A stretch of DNA of 64,000 nucleotides, from assembly GCA_014529385.2 (NCBI GenBank), contig CM043955.1:140248206-140312205 (forward strand), written 5' to 3'. The number at the start of each line of letters is the position of its first letter. Position 1 is the first letter of the stretch. This document shows positions 20,322 to 32,039 of the stretch, one piece after another. A program made the position numbers and the translations under genes. This DNA is from Adiantum capillus-veneris. Taxonomy: Eukaryota; Streptophyta; Polypodiopsida; Polypodiales; Pteridaceae. The notes under the pieces are model-generated. The model did no database searches, was not told the DNA's origin, and saw nothing but the letters and a program-made list of their open reading frames with translations.

Positions 20322-21160
20322 TCAAGTTCACTTCAGCTGTTTGGAGTTTTTGTTTGTGTTTTTGTATTGATCTTTGGCTTGGAGTGTCCAGGCCTATTAC
20401 TTTGGTTGACTATTATGAGAGGTTTTGATATATTTCTTTGCTAGTATCTTTGCCTATAATACAAGTTGAATTTATTTAGAGGCGTATGGGGACATGCCAA
20501 GGATGGTCTTGGTATGAGCCACTCATTGATCAGTCCTACGGGAAAACTAGTGTCCACATCAATGGGGCAAGAGTCTTCTAAGAGAAACAAAATCATAAGA
20601 AGAAAACCATGGGGCCCAAATTGATGAAAATGTAGCATGCTAAGTACTTCAAAGCAGGCGTGTAACAACTGTGGTAAGACTCAAGCATGTCTTTTAGGAA
20701 TGTCCAAAGAAAGCTTCACAGATAGGAGTGGACACAAACAATTAATAGGCAGAAAATAAATAAAATTTGATAGAGAGTAATGAGAGAGACATGGACACAA
20801 TATTGGGGACCAAAAGAGTAGCACATTATTAGGGACATTGAGTCTCAAATAAGTGGACCCTTGGGGAGTTGTACCTTTGCAAACTTCAATAGTACAAAAA
20901 TACTGGAAGGGGTGCCACTCTTTGGGTCCACTACATCTAAGGATGGAACTTCGTTGTTTTGTGTTGACTCTCCTCTTCTCCCTCTCTCTCTCTCTATTTA
21001 GGCTTAATTTAGCTATTTGTAACTTCTCTTCATGTGTTTCTTTTAATCTTTGGCTTAGAGTGTCCAAGTTATTAAGTTGTATTAGAGATTTTTGCAGCTT
21101 CTCTTCATGTGTTGATTTTGATTTTTGGCTTAGTGTGTACAATTCTATTGCTATGGTATT
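20028..21160. repeat. Diverged direct duplication containing TC microsatellites
   Basis: About 20028-20440 and about 20685-21160 are related. Both contain a GGAATGTCCAAAGAAAG block, a shared AATAAATAAAATTTGA block, then a TC run (20281-20319, and a shorter interrupted one at 20973-20994), then a TTTGGCTTGGAGTGTCCA-like block. No coding potential is evident; frames across the TC run are artefacts. Confidence 0.7.
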
Positions 21161-22045
21161 AGAGGTTGCCTTGGGGGGTTTTTGGGGGTTGTGGTACACT
21201 ATCATCACCTATCACATCTCCACAAAGAGATGGACCCAAGACTATAATGTCAATCCTAGGAAGCAAGTGACTTGACTAGGACATAGAGGCATGCCAAGAG
21301 GGTGTCAATCTCTCATCCTGAACACAATACACTCCAATAAAGCTGTCTATGTGCACTCTAACCACAGATGACATGATACTTCTCTCAACAATCCACTCAC
21401 ACAGCAACATGCAATTCCAATAGCAAATCAACTGCAAATAACACCAAACTTAGGCGGCACTATCCTTGCAAGGTCAAAAACACTTATAGACCCTAAAATC
21501 CTAAATTTGCACTCTAGAGAAAATCGTGATTTTCTACAGGCACATATTACATGCCACTAAATTTGAAGTTTGTCGTACATAAAGTGCTCCTAAGTATTGA
21601 GACTCTGACTCAACAACCAGATAGCAACACTCGAAATGAAAGATATATCACCTACAAGGTCAAGAGAGTTGATTTTTAGATCTCGTGATACACTTGCAAT
21701 GTTGATATCCATGTGTTTTCAAAATTTTGATATGATGATCATACAGTGCATGCAAAGAGATAAAGAAACAGTAGCTAGCGATGACACACGACATTAAAAA
21801 AAACCTTATCTGCTTATGTTTACTTAGGATAATGAGTTTATTTAAAAAACCTTACAAAAATTTCCTTTTATACCTTGGTTAAGGGTCTCATATGTACAAG
21901 GGTTGAAACTGCTTCAAAAATAGCTTAAGATAAAATTAGGAAACTTATAGCCCCAAATTTTGCATAATTACAAAGTGAACAAAGATCTAATGGTTTTAGG
22001 TGGGATAATTACAATCATTTTATGTTACAAGGGCTCAAAAAACAT
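21161..22045. other. Non-coding flank left of element A2
   Basis: No gene, repeat or RNA is recognised. The last five bases (aacat, 22041-22045) are the candidate left target-site copy of A2; its partner lies beyond the right window edge. Confidence 0.45.
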
Positions 22046-22506
22046 TGTTGGCAGATATGCCGTGAGTGGATGCTAGCATAGCGAGAATAGAACCAACAAC
22101 TCTCTGTCGTCCGAGTGTGAAGCTTAACCCGTAGGCGCATGGAAACAAGAAGATGGGTGTCAACCACCTTCTCAACCTTCTAAGACAATCTCTAATCAAG
22201 GAAATCAAGTCTAAGCGTTCTTATGCACTAGTGAAACATTCCAACCTACAATGCTCATGCTATCCAAAACTAGGCCAAATGCATTCGAAATGTCACGTAA
22301 CTCACAGGATATACTCTCCTTATCACGAGATCACTACCCTATGGACTGTGACTCATTATCCAACCTCTAACTACCTCTTGCGACAATCGCATATAAAGAT
22401 AGACAACAAAAAACAGGTTACCATTTTTCATTGCATATGGTCCTAACGCGTAGCTCTACTCCCCATGAACTCATAGGTACAAAGAACTCGTCAAACGGAT
22501 ACCCGG
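22046..22506 (-). repeat. 3' LTR of A2, truncated
   Basis: 461 bp closely matching the LTR at 63653-64000 along its whole visible length. It is cut at 22506 where element B starts. Its missing remainder does not reappear on the other side of B, where ORF3 sequence follows instead. Confidence 0.85.
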
Positions 22507-23031
22507 TGTGAGCGGGATGGAAACACATAGAACGACTCTATAATGACCCGACACACACTCTTGGGATGATATACACACACACACTATGGGGCACCACTTG
22601 GCTTATACAACCCACCTAGCCGAGACAGGGAACACACCGATGGAGTGAGAGGAGAGAGACTACCCACTCCACACAGAGAGACACACACACATACACACCC
22701 AAAAAACTCAGCTCAAAGGAGGAGAATTTCTTATGTTTAGATACAAATGAGCTTGGGAAAACACCAATGGGGCAATAGCTCACACAATATGGGTAAAATA
22801 TGCTAGATACAATCACAAATTGGAGAAGAAGCTTCGCTCATAGGAGAAACTTACACAGACAAAACAACAAAAAAAAAGTGAGGAATTTGGCAAAATGGAC
22901 AGTGCAATCGCGTCTGGAACAGACCAAAACCCCAGTCTACAATGTCAAAGTGCTCAAATCCGACCTTGGATGAGCAGTTTACGGTCACTTACGGTCAAAA
23001 CAGGCTCCAAAATGACCAAAAACACAGTTGC
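22507..23031 (-). repeat. 3' LTR of element B
   Basis: Matches 30087-30608 throughout with scattered substitutions and small indels. It starts TGTGAGCGGG on the plus strand. The exact right edge is uncertain by a few bases (after ...ACAGTTGC). Confidence 0.85.
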
Positions 23032-23780
23032 GGCTGTTCCTCCTCTTCTCTCCACTCTTTTTCTGGTCTTCTCTCTGGTTTTTCAGTTCCCACACTTAGC
23101 TTTATTACTTGGGCAACCTTGGCCTTTTGGTTGACCTCAAACGGACCCCGTACAGGCCAAAAACTGACTCCGTAGTGCATAGTTGTCACCCTGCTGCATC
23201 CTCCGCACATTTAGCACTCAGCTTTTTTCCAATAATGCATTCCGCCACCACGTGAAGTGGCCCCAAAATATGGTCCTCATGATGACCTTTCTGCATAATT
23301 ATCACAAGAAAACACCCACGTTGTGTCCGTACTTATCCACGTGCAACTATTAACCCCATTCGACCTCCTGACGCCACTAGATGCCATCTGACGCACCTGC
23401 TTACCTCATGTCATCGGCCCACGGATAGCTTCCTTGAGAAGTTTTACGTGCTACTAACTCCTCATTATTGTAGAAAAAACACACTGGTACTGGTAATATT
23501 GAAAATCGATGCACTATGTACACCCTGTCCAACCTGTACACATGTGGGCCCCACGTAACCACCTGGCTCTGGAAAATGGGCAATTCCTTATTTGATGCAC
23601 CATGCATGTGTATGTACATATGCGCAATCCCTTGCTCCAAAAAACTCCAGACATAATTTGCCCATCCCCTAGCCTGCTAGATCATTCATGATCGGCAACA
23701 GCAAAAAGCGATATGAGACTCGCAGCGTCACAAGTCTCCTCATCCTTCACCAACACTGCTTGATCCACGGAAAGCTCATC
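23032..23780 (-). other. 3' untranslated part of element B with polypurine tract
   Basis: A pyrimidine-rich stretch on the plus strand (23038-23057) just inside the LTR is the expected polypurine tract for plus-strand DNA priming. The rest is non-coding. Confidence 0.55.
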
Positions 23781-24335
23781 TTACTCCACCATCATTAACC
23801 TAGCATGATACAATTTAAGACGCAATCCATTTACCCTTGACTTATGTAAAATCCCATCCAAGTTAGCCAATTGATATGTACCATTCGGAAAACACTCCAC
23901 TACCTTAAAAGGGCCTTCCCACTTAATCTGAAACTTGTTTTGCAAGGTGTTGTCCAGCTTACTGTTGTAGTGCAAAACCAAGTCATGCTTCTTGATACCC
24001 TTACTTTTGAACTTTTCATTTATCTTTACCAAAGCCTTATCCTGCATCTGCCCATAATGTTCCAATGCACTCATCCTATCCAGCTGAACCTCTTGCAAGT
24101 GCAAGAGCCTCTCTTTGAACGCATCACTAGGCGGCCCAAGCAACTTCTCTAACATCTTGACAGCACGCAACTCTACTTCCATAGGCAATAGTGCTTCCTT
24201 TCCATACACCAAATGAAATGGAGTAAACCCTGTACCTGTCTTCACCAAAGTACGATAAGCCCATAATGCACTAGGCAATTCCAAATCCCAATTCTTTCCT
24301 TGGTGCTCTGTCACTTTCGAAAGAATTTGTACCAA
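23781..24335 (-). CDS. pol: Integrase C-terminal half of element B
   Basis: Contains the segment after the catalytic Glu (WDLELPSALWAYRT, FHLVYGKEALLPMEVEL) and a C-terminal LKLYHARL-like end typical of plant gypsy integrase. An in-frame TAA at about 24374-24376 separates it from the upstream half. The catalytic Glu lies in the NERFNG segment just between the two listed frames. Confidence 0.85.
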   Translation of the reverse strand: MVQILSKVTEHQGKNWDLELPSALWAYRTLVKTGTGFTPFHLVYGKEALLPMEVELRAVKMLEKLLGPPSDAFKERLLHLQEVQLDRMSALEHYGQMQDKALVKINEKFKSKGIKKHDLVLHYNSKLDNTLQNKFQIKWEGPFKVVECFPNGTYQLANLDGILHKSRVNGLRLKLYHARLMMVE

Positions 24336-24374
24336 CTCACCATTGAACCTCTCATTTAAGCCATTACATTGCGG

Positions 24375-24965
24375 TTAATAAGGAGTGGTATGATGGTGCC
24401 TAATCTTCATCTTTGCACATAAAAAATCTAGCAGTTTAGCTCTAAATCCTGGCCCCTTATCTGAAAATAGCTCCAATGGCACCCCAAACTTGCAACATAT
24501 TTCATCATACACAAATTTTGCCACATCCTTTGTAGTGATCTGTTTTACTGCTATAGCCTCTACCCATCTAGAGAGATAGTCCACTGCAGTCAAAATATAG
24601 CTTTTGCCCCTGCTTGTGATAGGTAATGGGCCTATTGCATCAATCCCCCACCTTTCAAACACATCAAACGCCATAATGGTTTTTCGTAGCTCTGGCTTCA
24701 ACACTCTCTTCCCAAATGCTTGACAACTATTGCAAGACCTACACCAATGGTGAACATCCTTGTGCAAACTAGGCCATACATACCCCTCTTGCAAGATCTT
24801 ATGCAAGGTGATCTTTAGAGCAAAATGGCCACCACATGCGCCTTCATGATTCTCTTCCAACACTCTATAAAGATCCTCCCGCCAAGGTACACGTCTCAAC
24901 ACAAGATCAACCCCTTTCATGTACAAGACATCACCAATCAATTTGTACATGTATGCTCTACACAC
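24375..24965 (-). CDS. pol: Integrase N-terminal half of element B
   Basis: A zinc-binding H2C2 module (EENHEGACGGHF ... CRSCNSCQ) and the first two catalytic Asp residues (RWGIDAIGPL and LFSDKGPGF). It ends at a premature stop just before the PQCNG segment. The frame upstream to about 25007 is broken. Confidence 0.88.
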   Translation of the reverse strand: MCRAYMYKLIGDVLYMKGVDLVLRRVPWREDLYRVLEENHEGACGGHFALKITLHKILQEGYVWPSLHKDVHHWCRSCNSCQAFGKRVLKPELRKTIMAFDVFERWGIDAIGPLPITSRGKSYILTAVDYLSRWVEAIAVKQITTKDVAKFVYDEICCKFGVPLELFSDKGPGFRAKLLDFLCAKMKIRHHHTTPY

Positions 24966-25007
24966 AAAACCATACTTCTTAGACTTCTGAATGTCCTTTG
25001 GAATGAT

Positions 25008-25420
25008 TCATGTTAGCAAAAACTCCTCTTTTTGAGCCAAACTTTCCCGGCCATGATAAAGAGGTAAGTTGGTCCTCAACACAAATAGCTCCCCAATCAT
25101 GCTTTGAGCTGTTTCATGTGCCTCTCCATTTAGAGCATGTTCAATGTGTCTGATGCTCCATGCTTCGAACTTTTTTAACAGGCCTTTAATTCTGAAACAC
25201 ATTTCCTTCAATGAAGTGTTCTTGCTCTTCCACACACCCAGCACTTGCTTCACAACTAACAAGGAATCACTTTTTATGCTCAACCTTCTAACCCCATGCT
25301 TCAAACAAATGTGTAATCGGGCCTCCAACGTAGCATATTCAGCCTCATTGTTACTATGCGCATCCAATTTGACCCCTCTCTTTCATACTAGCTTCCCCTC
25401 TGAATCATAAAGTGCTATAC
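25008..25420 (-). CDS. pol: Additional archaeal-type RNase H (aRNH) of element B
   Basis: Begins in the end of the 25383-26522 frame (LFFDGSYRKSHDAASGGIAL) and continues after a break as NNEAEYATLEARLHICLKHG, IKSDSLLVVKQV and HIEHALNGEAH. This is the second RNase H found between RNase H and integrase in Tat-lineage elements. The first Asp, the Glu in NNEAEY and the Asp in KSDSLLV look intact. Confidence 0.85.
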
Positions 25421-26522
25421 CCCCTGAAGCTGCATCATGGCTCTTTCTGTATGAGCCATCAAAAAACAACACATGTGCATTACTAATCTGTGGCACTTCT
25501 TCAACTACCGTTCTCACCACCTCTTCCTTAACAAGAAGGGGATTCTCCTTGTAGGTCAACAAATCGGCTAGGGTAGCTCTTGTACTGTCTTCCACTAGAA
25601 AAGAGAACTCAAACTCTTGCAGCTCAATTACCCATTTCTTGACCACATTTGACATGTTAGTGCCATTAATTAATTGTGGCAAAAAGGCATAACTCGTCAA
25701 GAAAACAAAAGGTCGTGGTAGCAAGTAATGACGAAATCGCCGACAAGCAAATATTACACTGGCCATCACTAGCTCTACTTCCGAGAATTTTCTCTCTACT
25801 AACAACTTCACTCGGCTTGCACAATACACTGGCCTCATATAATGGTTGCCCTTCCCCTTTTGCAATAGCATGGCTCCAATGGCATCATCCCCTACTGATG
25901 GATTTACATAAAACACTTTCTCCCAATCAGGAGCCTGCATGGCTGACAACCCCCCTAACACCTCTTGAAACACTTCTTCACACTTGTCATCCCATTGCAA
26001 TGGATCATGTTCTGCCACTTGTTGTAATGGATAAAGAAGCTGAGAAGACAATGGAATAAACCGTGCCATGTACTTCACTTTGTGTATAAAGGTTGCCAAT
26101 TGCTTTGTACTCGTAGGTGATGGAAGAAGAATAATAGACTTAACCTTGTCTGGATCAGCCTCAATGCCATTTTCTGACACCATATGGCCCAATAACTTCA
26201 CCCTTGGCTGTGCTAGATGATATTTCTTTGGATTTAGTTGTCCTCCACATTCATCATATCGAGCCAATACCATCTGAAACTTCTCATGGTGTTCAGCCCT
26301 ACTGCTGTAGACACAGAAGTCGTCCATAAAAGCTTTAACACAATTACCAATGAATGGTTCCAATACCCAATTTTCTCTCTCTTGATAGAAAGAAGGTCCA
26401 TTTGTCAACCCAAATGGCAATACCGTGTAGCAATAACAGCCCCATGGCGTAATAAAAGTTGTCTTTGTGCGGTCTTTAAGAGCAATCTTCAATTGAAAAT
26501 AGCCTGAAAAACCATCACACAC
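25383..26522 (-). CDS. pol: RT (palm to thumb) and first RNase H of element B
   Basis: FSGYFQL at the start, FMDD at about residue 66 and a LLGHMVSENGI motif, then a connection and RNase H domain. The RNase H first motif reads YVNPSVGDD, in which the usual catalytic Asp is replaced. That fits either decay or the known degeneration of the first RNase H in dual-RNase H elements. It ends in the start of the aRNH domain. Confidence 0.88.
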   Translation of the reverse strand: MCDGFSGYFQLKIALKDRTKTTFITPWGCYCYTVLPFGLTNGPSFYQERENWVLEPFIGNCVKAFMDDFCVYSSRAEHHEKFQMVLARYDECGGQLNPKKYHLAQPRVKLLGHMVSENGIEADPDKVKSIILLPSPTSTKQLATFIHKVKYMARFIPLSSQLLYPLQQVAEHDPLQWDDKCEEVFQEVLGGLSAMQAPDWEKVFYVNPSVGDDAIGAMLLQKGKGNHYMRPVYCASRVKLLVERKFSEVELVMASVIFACRRFRHYLLPRPFVFLTSYAFLPQLINGTNMSNVVKKWVIELQEFEFSFLVEDSTRATLADLLTYKENPLLVKEEVVRTVVEEVPQISNAHVLFFDGSYRKSHDAASGGIALYDSEGKLV

Positions 26523-26949
26523 ACACTGTACCTCTCATAACCTGCCACTGAATCCAAGATTTGATCGATGAAAGGAAGAGGATATGGGTTCTTCTTAGTG
26601 GCTGCATTTAACGGCTTAAAATCTACACAAATCCTCCACTTCCCATCTTCTTTGGACTGACTACTACTGGACTCACCCATTCTGTGGTCTCCACTGGAAC
26701 TATGAACCCTGCCTTCAATAGCTTGTCCACCTCTTCCCGCAAGGCTTCCATCTGCTCTTGGCCCATCCTTCTTAGCCTTTTCCACACTGGCTTAGAACCT
26801 TCTTTCAGCTCTATATGCATCTCTTCTCCCTTGAACCCTCCGATCTCTTCATATGAAGTAATGAACAAATCAGGAAAACTAGCCACCATGTGCAAATATA
26901 TCTCCTTCTCCATAGTTGAGAGGTCTCCACTGATCATTTGTGTCATCAA
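26489..26949 (-). CDS. pol: RT N-terminal segments of element B (frame-broken)
   Basis: Two overlapping frames carry consecutive RT fingers motifs. 26623-26949 has the MHIELKEGSKPVWKRLRRM and VETTEWVSPVVVSPKK segments. 26489-26785 has WRICVDFKPLNAATKKNPYPLPFIDQ. A frame change near 26640-26660 separates them. Confidence 0.82.
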
Positions 26950-27076
26950 TTCCTACTTCTTTGAAATTCAACCTTGGTTTTCATCAGCCCTTCAATCACT
27001 TCATAAGGCCCTTCACTTTCATCTTCAACCTCATTTGCAAATGCAACTAAACTAGACTCCTGGATTCATTTGTCCA

Positions 27077-28230
27077 TCAAAAGAAATGCAACATCAGCAT
27101 CCTCATCACTACTGGTAGTGCTATCACTGTTCTCATCAGTCCTGTGGAATAGTCTTCATCACTAGACTCATCCTCATCTTCATAAAGCTCTTCCAATCGT
27201 TTCCTTGTGTCCATATTATAAAGCTTCTTGGCACCTGTCTTTCCATAGAGGCTAATCGTACCATGTCGCCAATCTTGAACATCTCCCATTGTACGTAGCC
27301 ACGGTCTGCCCAGTATAATAGGATATGCTCCCAACCCCGCTGGCATCACATGAAAATCAACCACTGCCTTTGCATCATATGCCTCCACTTCTAAGCTCTT
27401 TACAACACCCAAACATTTTACTTTTTGATGGGTTGCCAATCTGATCCGAAAACCTGACACTCCAGTCACTGTAAGACCCATCTTCTCAATGCATGAGTGT
27501 GTTATGACACATATTTGGGATCCACCATCCACATAACCTTGTCCTAGATTTTTTCTTTTGTGCCACACATCTACTATTGGGCAAATGTCTGGTAGCTCGT
27601 GCATTGCCAACACCTTTACTGAACCTCTCTCTGGCTCTTTCTCCATTAGGTTAACCAGCCTCTTCCACTGTAGCTTTAGTTTAGGCACCATCTCTATAAG
27701 CTTCCCAAAAGTAACATCTGCCTTCCTGCTCGTCAGATCCTCCTTCAAGTCATAGCTTAATTGCCCATCCTCTAGTGGAAAATCTGAAACATGAAACTTG
27801 CGACGAGCCCTCCTTTTTCTCTTGGCCTTGACATCCTCGCCTTCATGGCTCTTTCCCTTCTTCTTACTAGGACCTAGGGCACTTCTTCCTTCCTTTTCCT
27901 CTATGGTCCTCTTCCCAATAGGCATCACTAATGTATCCTCTAGCTTTGATGCCTTCTCCAAGGTGACTACACTTAGCACTTTTATCTTTCCATTTTCCTC
28001 CTGGGTTAAGCCACTGGTTCCTTCTTCTCCCTTAATTTCAATGCCATAATCATTTGACCTAGTTAGCAGTTGTCTTGGCAATGGATACATGTCTCCCCCC
28101 ATCCTTGGTGGCTTATCACATTGCGGGCTGATGTGGCCCAACTCTCCGCAATTATAACATGTGGACGTCTGCCTCCAGAACCTACCATTGCTTTGTCCAA
28201 CACCATTCCTACGTCTTTCTTCACTTCCTT
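27077..28230 (-). CDS. Gag zinc knuckle and protease of element B
   Basis: The zinc knuckle (CYNCGELGHISPQC, about 28120-28165) lies just upstream of and overlaps the ORF start at 28141. A basic region then leads to a retropepsin. The active-site segment reads GYVDGGSQICVITH (DGGS rather than DSG/DTG), and PIILGRPWL follows about 80 residues on. DGG is seen in some plant Tat-like proteases. Confidence 0.8.
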
Positions 28231-28249
28231 GTTGATTTGCATACCTCCC

Positions 28250-29023
28250 TCAACCTCGATTATTTCCCACTTGACCTAGCATGTTTAGGCTGAGATTCTT
28301 CATTAAATCTACCACTTGCCTCATGTCTTGCCTTAGCCCATCATCTTGCACTGCTGTAGTGACCACTGTTGGCATAACCTGAGGAGTAACAGGAACCACT
28401 AGTTCATGATGAACCGCTGGCATGCGGCCTTGCAAAGAATCCATAGGCTGAAATTCAGATCTCATGGGCAAAGACTCCACCCCTAACTGGCTCATTTTCC
28501 TCAACTTCCACTATTTGTTCCTTGCTACCTCTAGTGCATCTTCATATGTCCTAGGCTTCTTTAGCTCCACTCTCCAACGTATATTCTCCCAAAGACCAGC
28601 CAAGAATCTGTCCTTCTTCATCATGTCAGGCAGGGGTAATTGTGGTGCTAAGGCCTTGCACATCCGCTCCCATGCCAATGAGAACTTACATATGTACGCA
28701 TCTACTGGCTCACCTTCCTTCTGCACCAAACCTTGTACTTCTTGCCAGACTTTGTCAGGATCTTCTGTCTTCACAAACTCCACTTCCAATACATGCCTTA
28801 GATTGTCCCAACTCAACCTTAAGGGTGGATCAGCTCCACGCAACTCCTCTTCAAATGCCTTGGACCAAACTCATGAATCACTCTTCAAACAGATTTGGAG
28901 AAGACGTAACATCTGCATCGGGTCATGAATCTGGTTGCTAATGCACGCAACCTCCATCTTTTCCAAAAATTCTTCTACATCTTCTTCACTTCTTCCATGA
29001 AACTCCGAATAAGAGAAAGCCAT
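28250..29023 (-). CDS. gag: Gag of element B (frame-broken)
   Basis: ATG at 29023 begins MAFSYSEFHGRSEEDVEEFL. The frame breaks at 28871 and resumes at 28511-28843 with a gag core (WQEVQGLVQKEGEPVDAYICKF, FLAGLWENIRWRVEL). 28250-28504 holds the linker with NMLGQVGNNRG before the zinc knuckle. An upstream in-frame ATG at 29098 exists, but the family-like start is 29023. Confidence 0.8.
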
Positions 29024-29098
29024 GGCTACCCAAGCTACGATGCTTTGAGAACCCCTTCGAACACACGGGCAAAAACCCAAAACTTTTGACTGACTCAA

Positions 29099-30058
29099 TC
29101 CCTAGAAACCTCAATGATGCTCAAGCTTAGATAAGGACAAACACATGCACATCAAATGAGTTTTCATAGTTAATCATCGAAATTACAACAGGCAAAGGAC
29201 ATTCCAGGATCTCTCTTAATCTTCTTGGCCCGAACATAAAGACTATGCGCTGCTCGAAAAAAATCTTCCTGGACACATGAACATTTATCTGGATTCTCTG
29301 AGTTAAATGAAAAGGAGTGAATTGAGGGCCATTTTGATCATCCATTAAAGTCAACCATGCAGCTCCCAAGAAAGCACACCTGTCTTATCCTCTGATTTTG
29401 CCAAAATTTCAGCAGCATAACAGCATAAATGGATCAAAATACCAAAAAACCAGCCATCACAACTTGGAAAAATTTTGGCAGAGTTTCCCCAGAAGAAGAG
29501 CAGTGTGAACCCAAAATATAGACTGTATATGTATGCATAAACTGCCAACAATAGAACCCGAGCATCAAATAGGAATCACAAGTACATAGCCTATGGCGAG
29601 GTCATGAAAAGGGTGCTCCAGCTACCTATATCACCGAAAGGATCTTCACATTTGAGAATCCCCCAGCTCAATAAAACCTCACGCTATGGACCCTCACACG
29701 AAGGCTTGTGCAAATCTCGTATAGTCAAGTATCAGAAATGACTATCTTCCAGACCAAGTCTCAGAAATGGCATGGACTGTAAAAAAAAAACAAGTATGGC
29801 TCCACAAATGCGTACAATGGCAGTTTCCACAAGTAACGTACAATACCAGTAGACAATGCGCTCAAACAGGCGCCAAATGATGCATACCCACGGCAACTGC
29901 AAGTGACTACCACTGCTAGTATATCACTGTACTCCAGGTACATATACCTGTGTGAATCACCTGTACCTGTACCTAGCCCTGTAACCTCTAACCTGTAGTG
30001 TGCAACCTGTAATCCCAAATCTCGAAGCTTGAAGCTCAAAGCAGAAGGTACTCGAAGA
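29099..30058 (-). other. 5' leader of element B
   Basis: About 960 bp between primer site and gag. No coding frame or repeat is recognised. Confidence 0.6.
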
Positions 30059-30061
30059 AGA

Positions 30062-30079
30062 TCCTCCGTGGGGGCGCCA
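30062..30079 (-). other. Primer-binding site of element B
   Basis: Plus-strand tcctccgtgggggcgcca ends seven bases before the LTR. Read on the minus strand it starts TGGCGCC, as expected for a tRNA 3' end complement. The tRNA identity was not determined; Tat/Ogre elements often use tRNA-Arg. Confidence 0.6.
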
Positions 30080-30086
30080 AAAGAAA

Positions 30087-30608
30087 TGTGAGTGGGATGG
30101 AAACACACAGAACACCTCTATAATGACCCGACACACACTCTTGGGATGATATACACACACACTATGGGGCACCACTCGGCTTATACAACCCACGTGGCCG
30201 AGACAGGGAACACACCGATGGAGTGAGAGGAGAGAGACTACCCAGTTACCCACTCCACACAGAGAGACACACACACATACACACCCAAAAAACTCAGCTC
30301 AAAGGAGGAGAATTTCTGATGTTTAGATACAAATGAGCTTGGGCCAACATCAATGGGGCAAATAGCTCACACAATATGGGTAAAATATGCCAGATACAAT
30401 CACAAATTGGAGAAGAAGCTTTGCTCATAGGAAAAACTTACACAGCCAAAACAGCAAAAAAATAGTGAGTTATTTGGCAAAATGGATAGCGCCATCGCGT
30501 CTGGATTGGCCCAGAACCTCAGTCTACAATGTCAAAGTGCTCAAATCCAACCTCGGATGAGCAGTTTACGGCCAAAATAAGCTCCAAAATGAGCAAAAAC
30601 ACAGTTGC
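30087..30608 (-). repeat. 5' LTR of element B
   Basis: Starts TGTGAGTGGG after the primer site and ends around ...ACAGTTGC(A). It carries a weak TATAAG-like promoter motif on the minus strand near 30178-30188. Divergence from the partner LTR is visible by eye at a few percent. Confidence 0.85.
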
Positions 30609-31920
30609 ACTGGCGTTTGTCCCTGCTTCACTGGGCTCTGGTTCTGATTCTTGTGTCTTGAATTCTGCTATCTCTCTTTGTAATTCTGCGATCTGTTGTT
30701 GGACAAGTGTATCTTGTTTAGTAACTTGTCTATCATGTCAACCATTGTCTCTTGCAGTGTTGCCAGATTCTTTTGGAGTTCTTCATACTCTTTGTGAAGA
30801 GCTTTGTGTTTGGCTTTCATTCTTTCTTCCATGGCGCTATACCCCTCTTTGCCATATGCATTCATTGTCTTTGCTCCAGTCGTAATTCCTTCTGCAAGTT
30901 GGTGATTTGCGCTTCCAATGCTTGTATAACTTGAGTATCTGCCCCTGCACTTGCTTGCAGCACTGCCCTTGGTGTGGCCCTTAATTTTTTGATTGTCAAA
31001 TCTTGAAGCTCTAATTTTTCTTTTAGCTCGAGCACTTCATCTTTTGCGGCCTCTAGATCATCTTCTACCTTCTCCTTTTCCTCTTGGAGAGCCTTGACTT
31101 GTCTTGAAACCTCTGCCATCTCTAGTGTGAGAGTGTCACATTTGCTCTCAGCCTCCCTTAGTGTTGTAGTGAGAGTTTTGAGCTCCTTTTCTGCTTCTTC
31201 AGCTTTTAGGTGAGTAACTTGTACCAAGTTTGAAAGGTTATCATGTTCCATTTGCATATTATCATCCCTGGTACGCAACATACTGTTCTCTTCAGCAATG
31301 GTAAGAGACCACGTTCTGACTCTGTCCAGTATCTGATAGGCGGCTCTTATGTCATCTTCATTTTCTGCTACCAGGTTTCTAGCTATTGGCCTATTGATAG
31401 GGCCAGCAAATGCAACCTGATGTCCCGTACTGATCATTACTCCTGCTGGTGGTACTCTCCACGGGTTGGTTAATGGTCTCCATATAGGTGCTTGAGGGGT
31501 GTGAATCAACCCTGGCACTCCAGGTTGTGTGGAGTATCCTTTTGGAGCTACTCTTTGTGATTCTTGGTCTACCCTTGGTTCTTCAGATCTATCAACCCTG
31601 TACTGGCCCGTAGAGAACTCTTGTCTCTGTTGTTCCTCTTTTGCAGCCCATGGCAGAACAAGAGTTTCGTAAACTACTATCGAAGCCTCTGCCATTGTGT
31701 ACCCGTCTTGAATGAGGTCTTCATATGTGTATCTTTTGTCTTCCTCCTTATCCCTAGGTGCATGTGTGGCCTCTTCTGTTGCTCTTGGTGAGGATTGTGG
31801 TTTGGGTGTAGAGGATTTTGGACTTGGAGGAGGGGTGGAAGAGCCTGGTGGTGAAGGTGGTGGTGTTTCACCTTTCATCCTATCGCCCTCTTGATCCTTC
31901 TTCACTGGAGGTTCTGTCAT
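30609..31920 (-). CDS. ORF3 of A2, coiled-coil C-terminal region, cut by element B
   Basis: A Pro/Ser-rich segment (PPPSPPGSSTPPPSPK) is followed by a YTYEDLIQDGYTMAEASIVVYE segment, homologous to the YEDLVVIGYSEEEALEAVYG region at 1-150 of A1. A long heptad coiled coil follows from about 31330 to 30860 and continues in broken frames (30668-30865, KALHKEYEELQKNLATLQ) to the edge of element B. The coil suggests a self-assembling structural protein. The stop codon is not seen. Confidence 0.75.
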
Positions 31921-32039
31921 TTACTTCAGCTTCTTCTTGATATCTTGAAATTCCTCCATAATGAAAGACTCTAAGTTCTGCTGTTCAAGCACCCTTTCTG
32001 TCTCCTCATACACCCGAATGTAGTGATCAAACTGGTCCT

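Larger units (their letters stand above)
22507..30608 (-). mobile_element. Tat-like Ty3/gypsy element B (about 8.1 kb)
   Basis: Two similar LTRs (22507-23031 and 30087-30608), a primer-binding site, gag, protease, RT, RNase H, an additional archaeal-type RNase H and integrase, all minus strand. The dual RNase H is characteristic of the Tat/Ogre side of plant gypsy elements. Several in-frame stops and frame breaks mean it is not autonomous. No target-site duplication is visible: the left flank is acccgg and the right flank is ctggcg. The two flanks come from different parts of A2. Confidence 0.88.
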
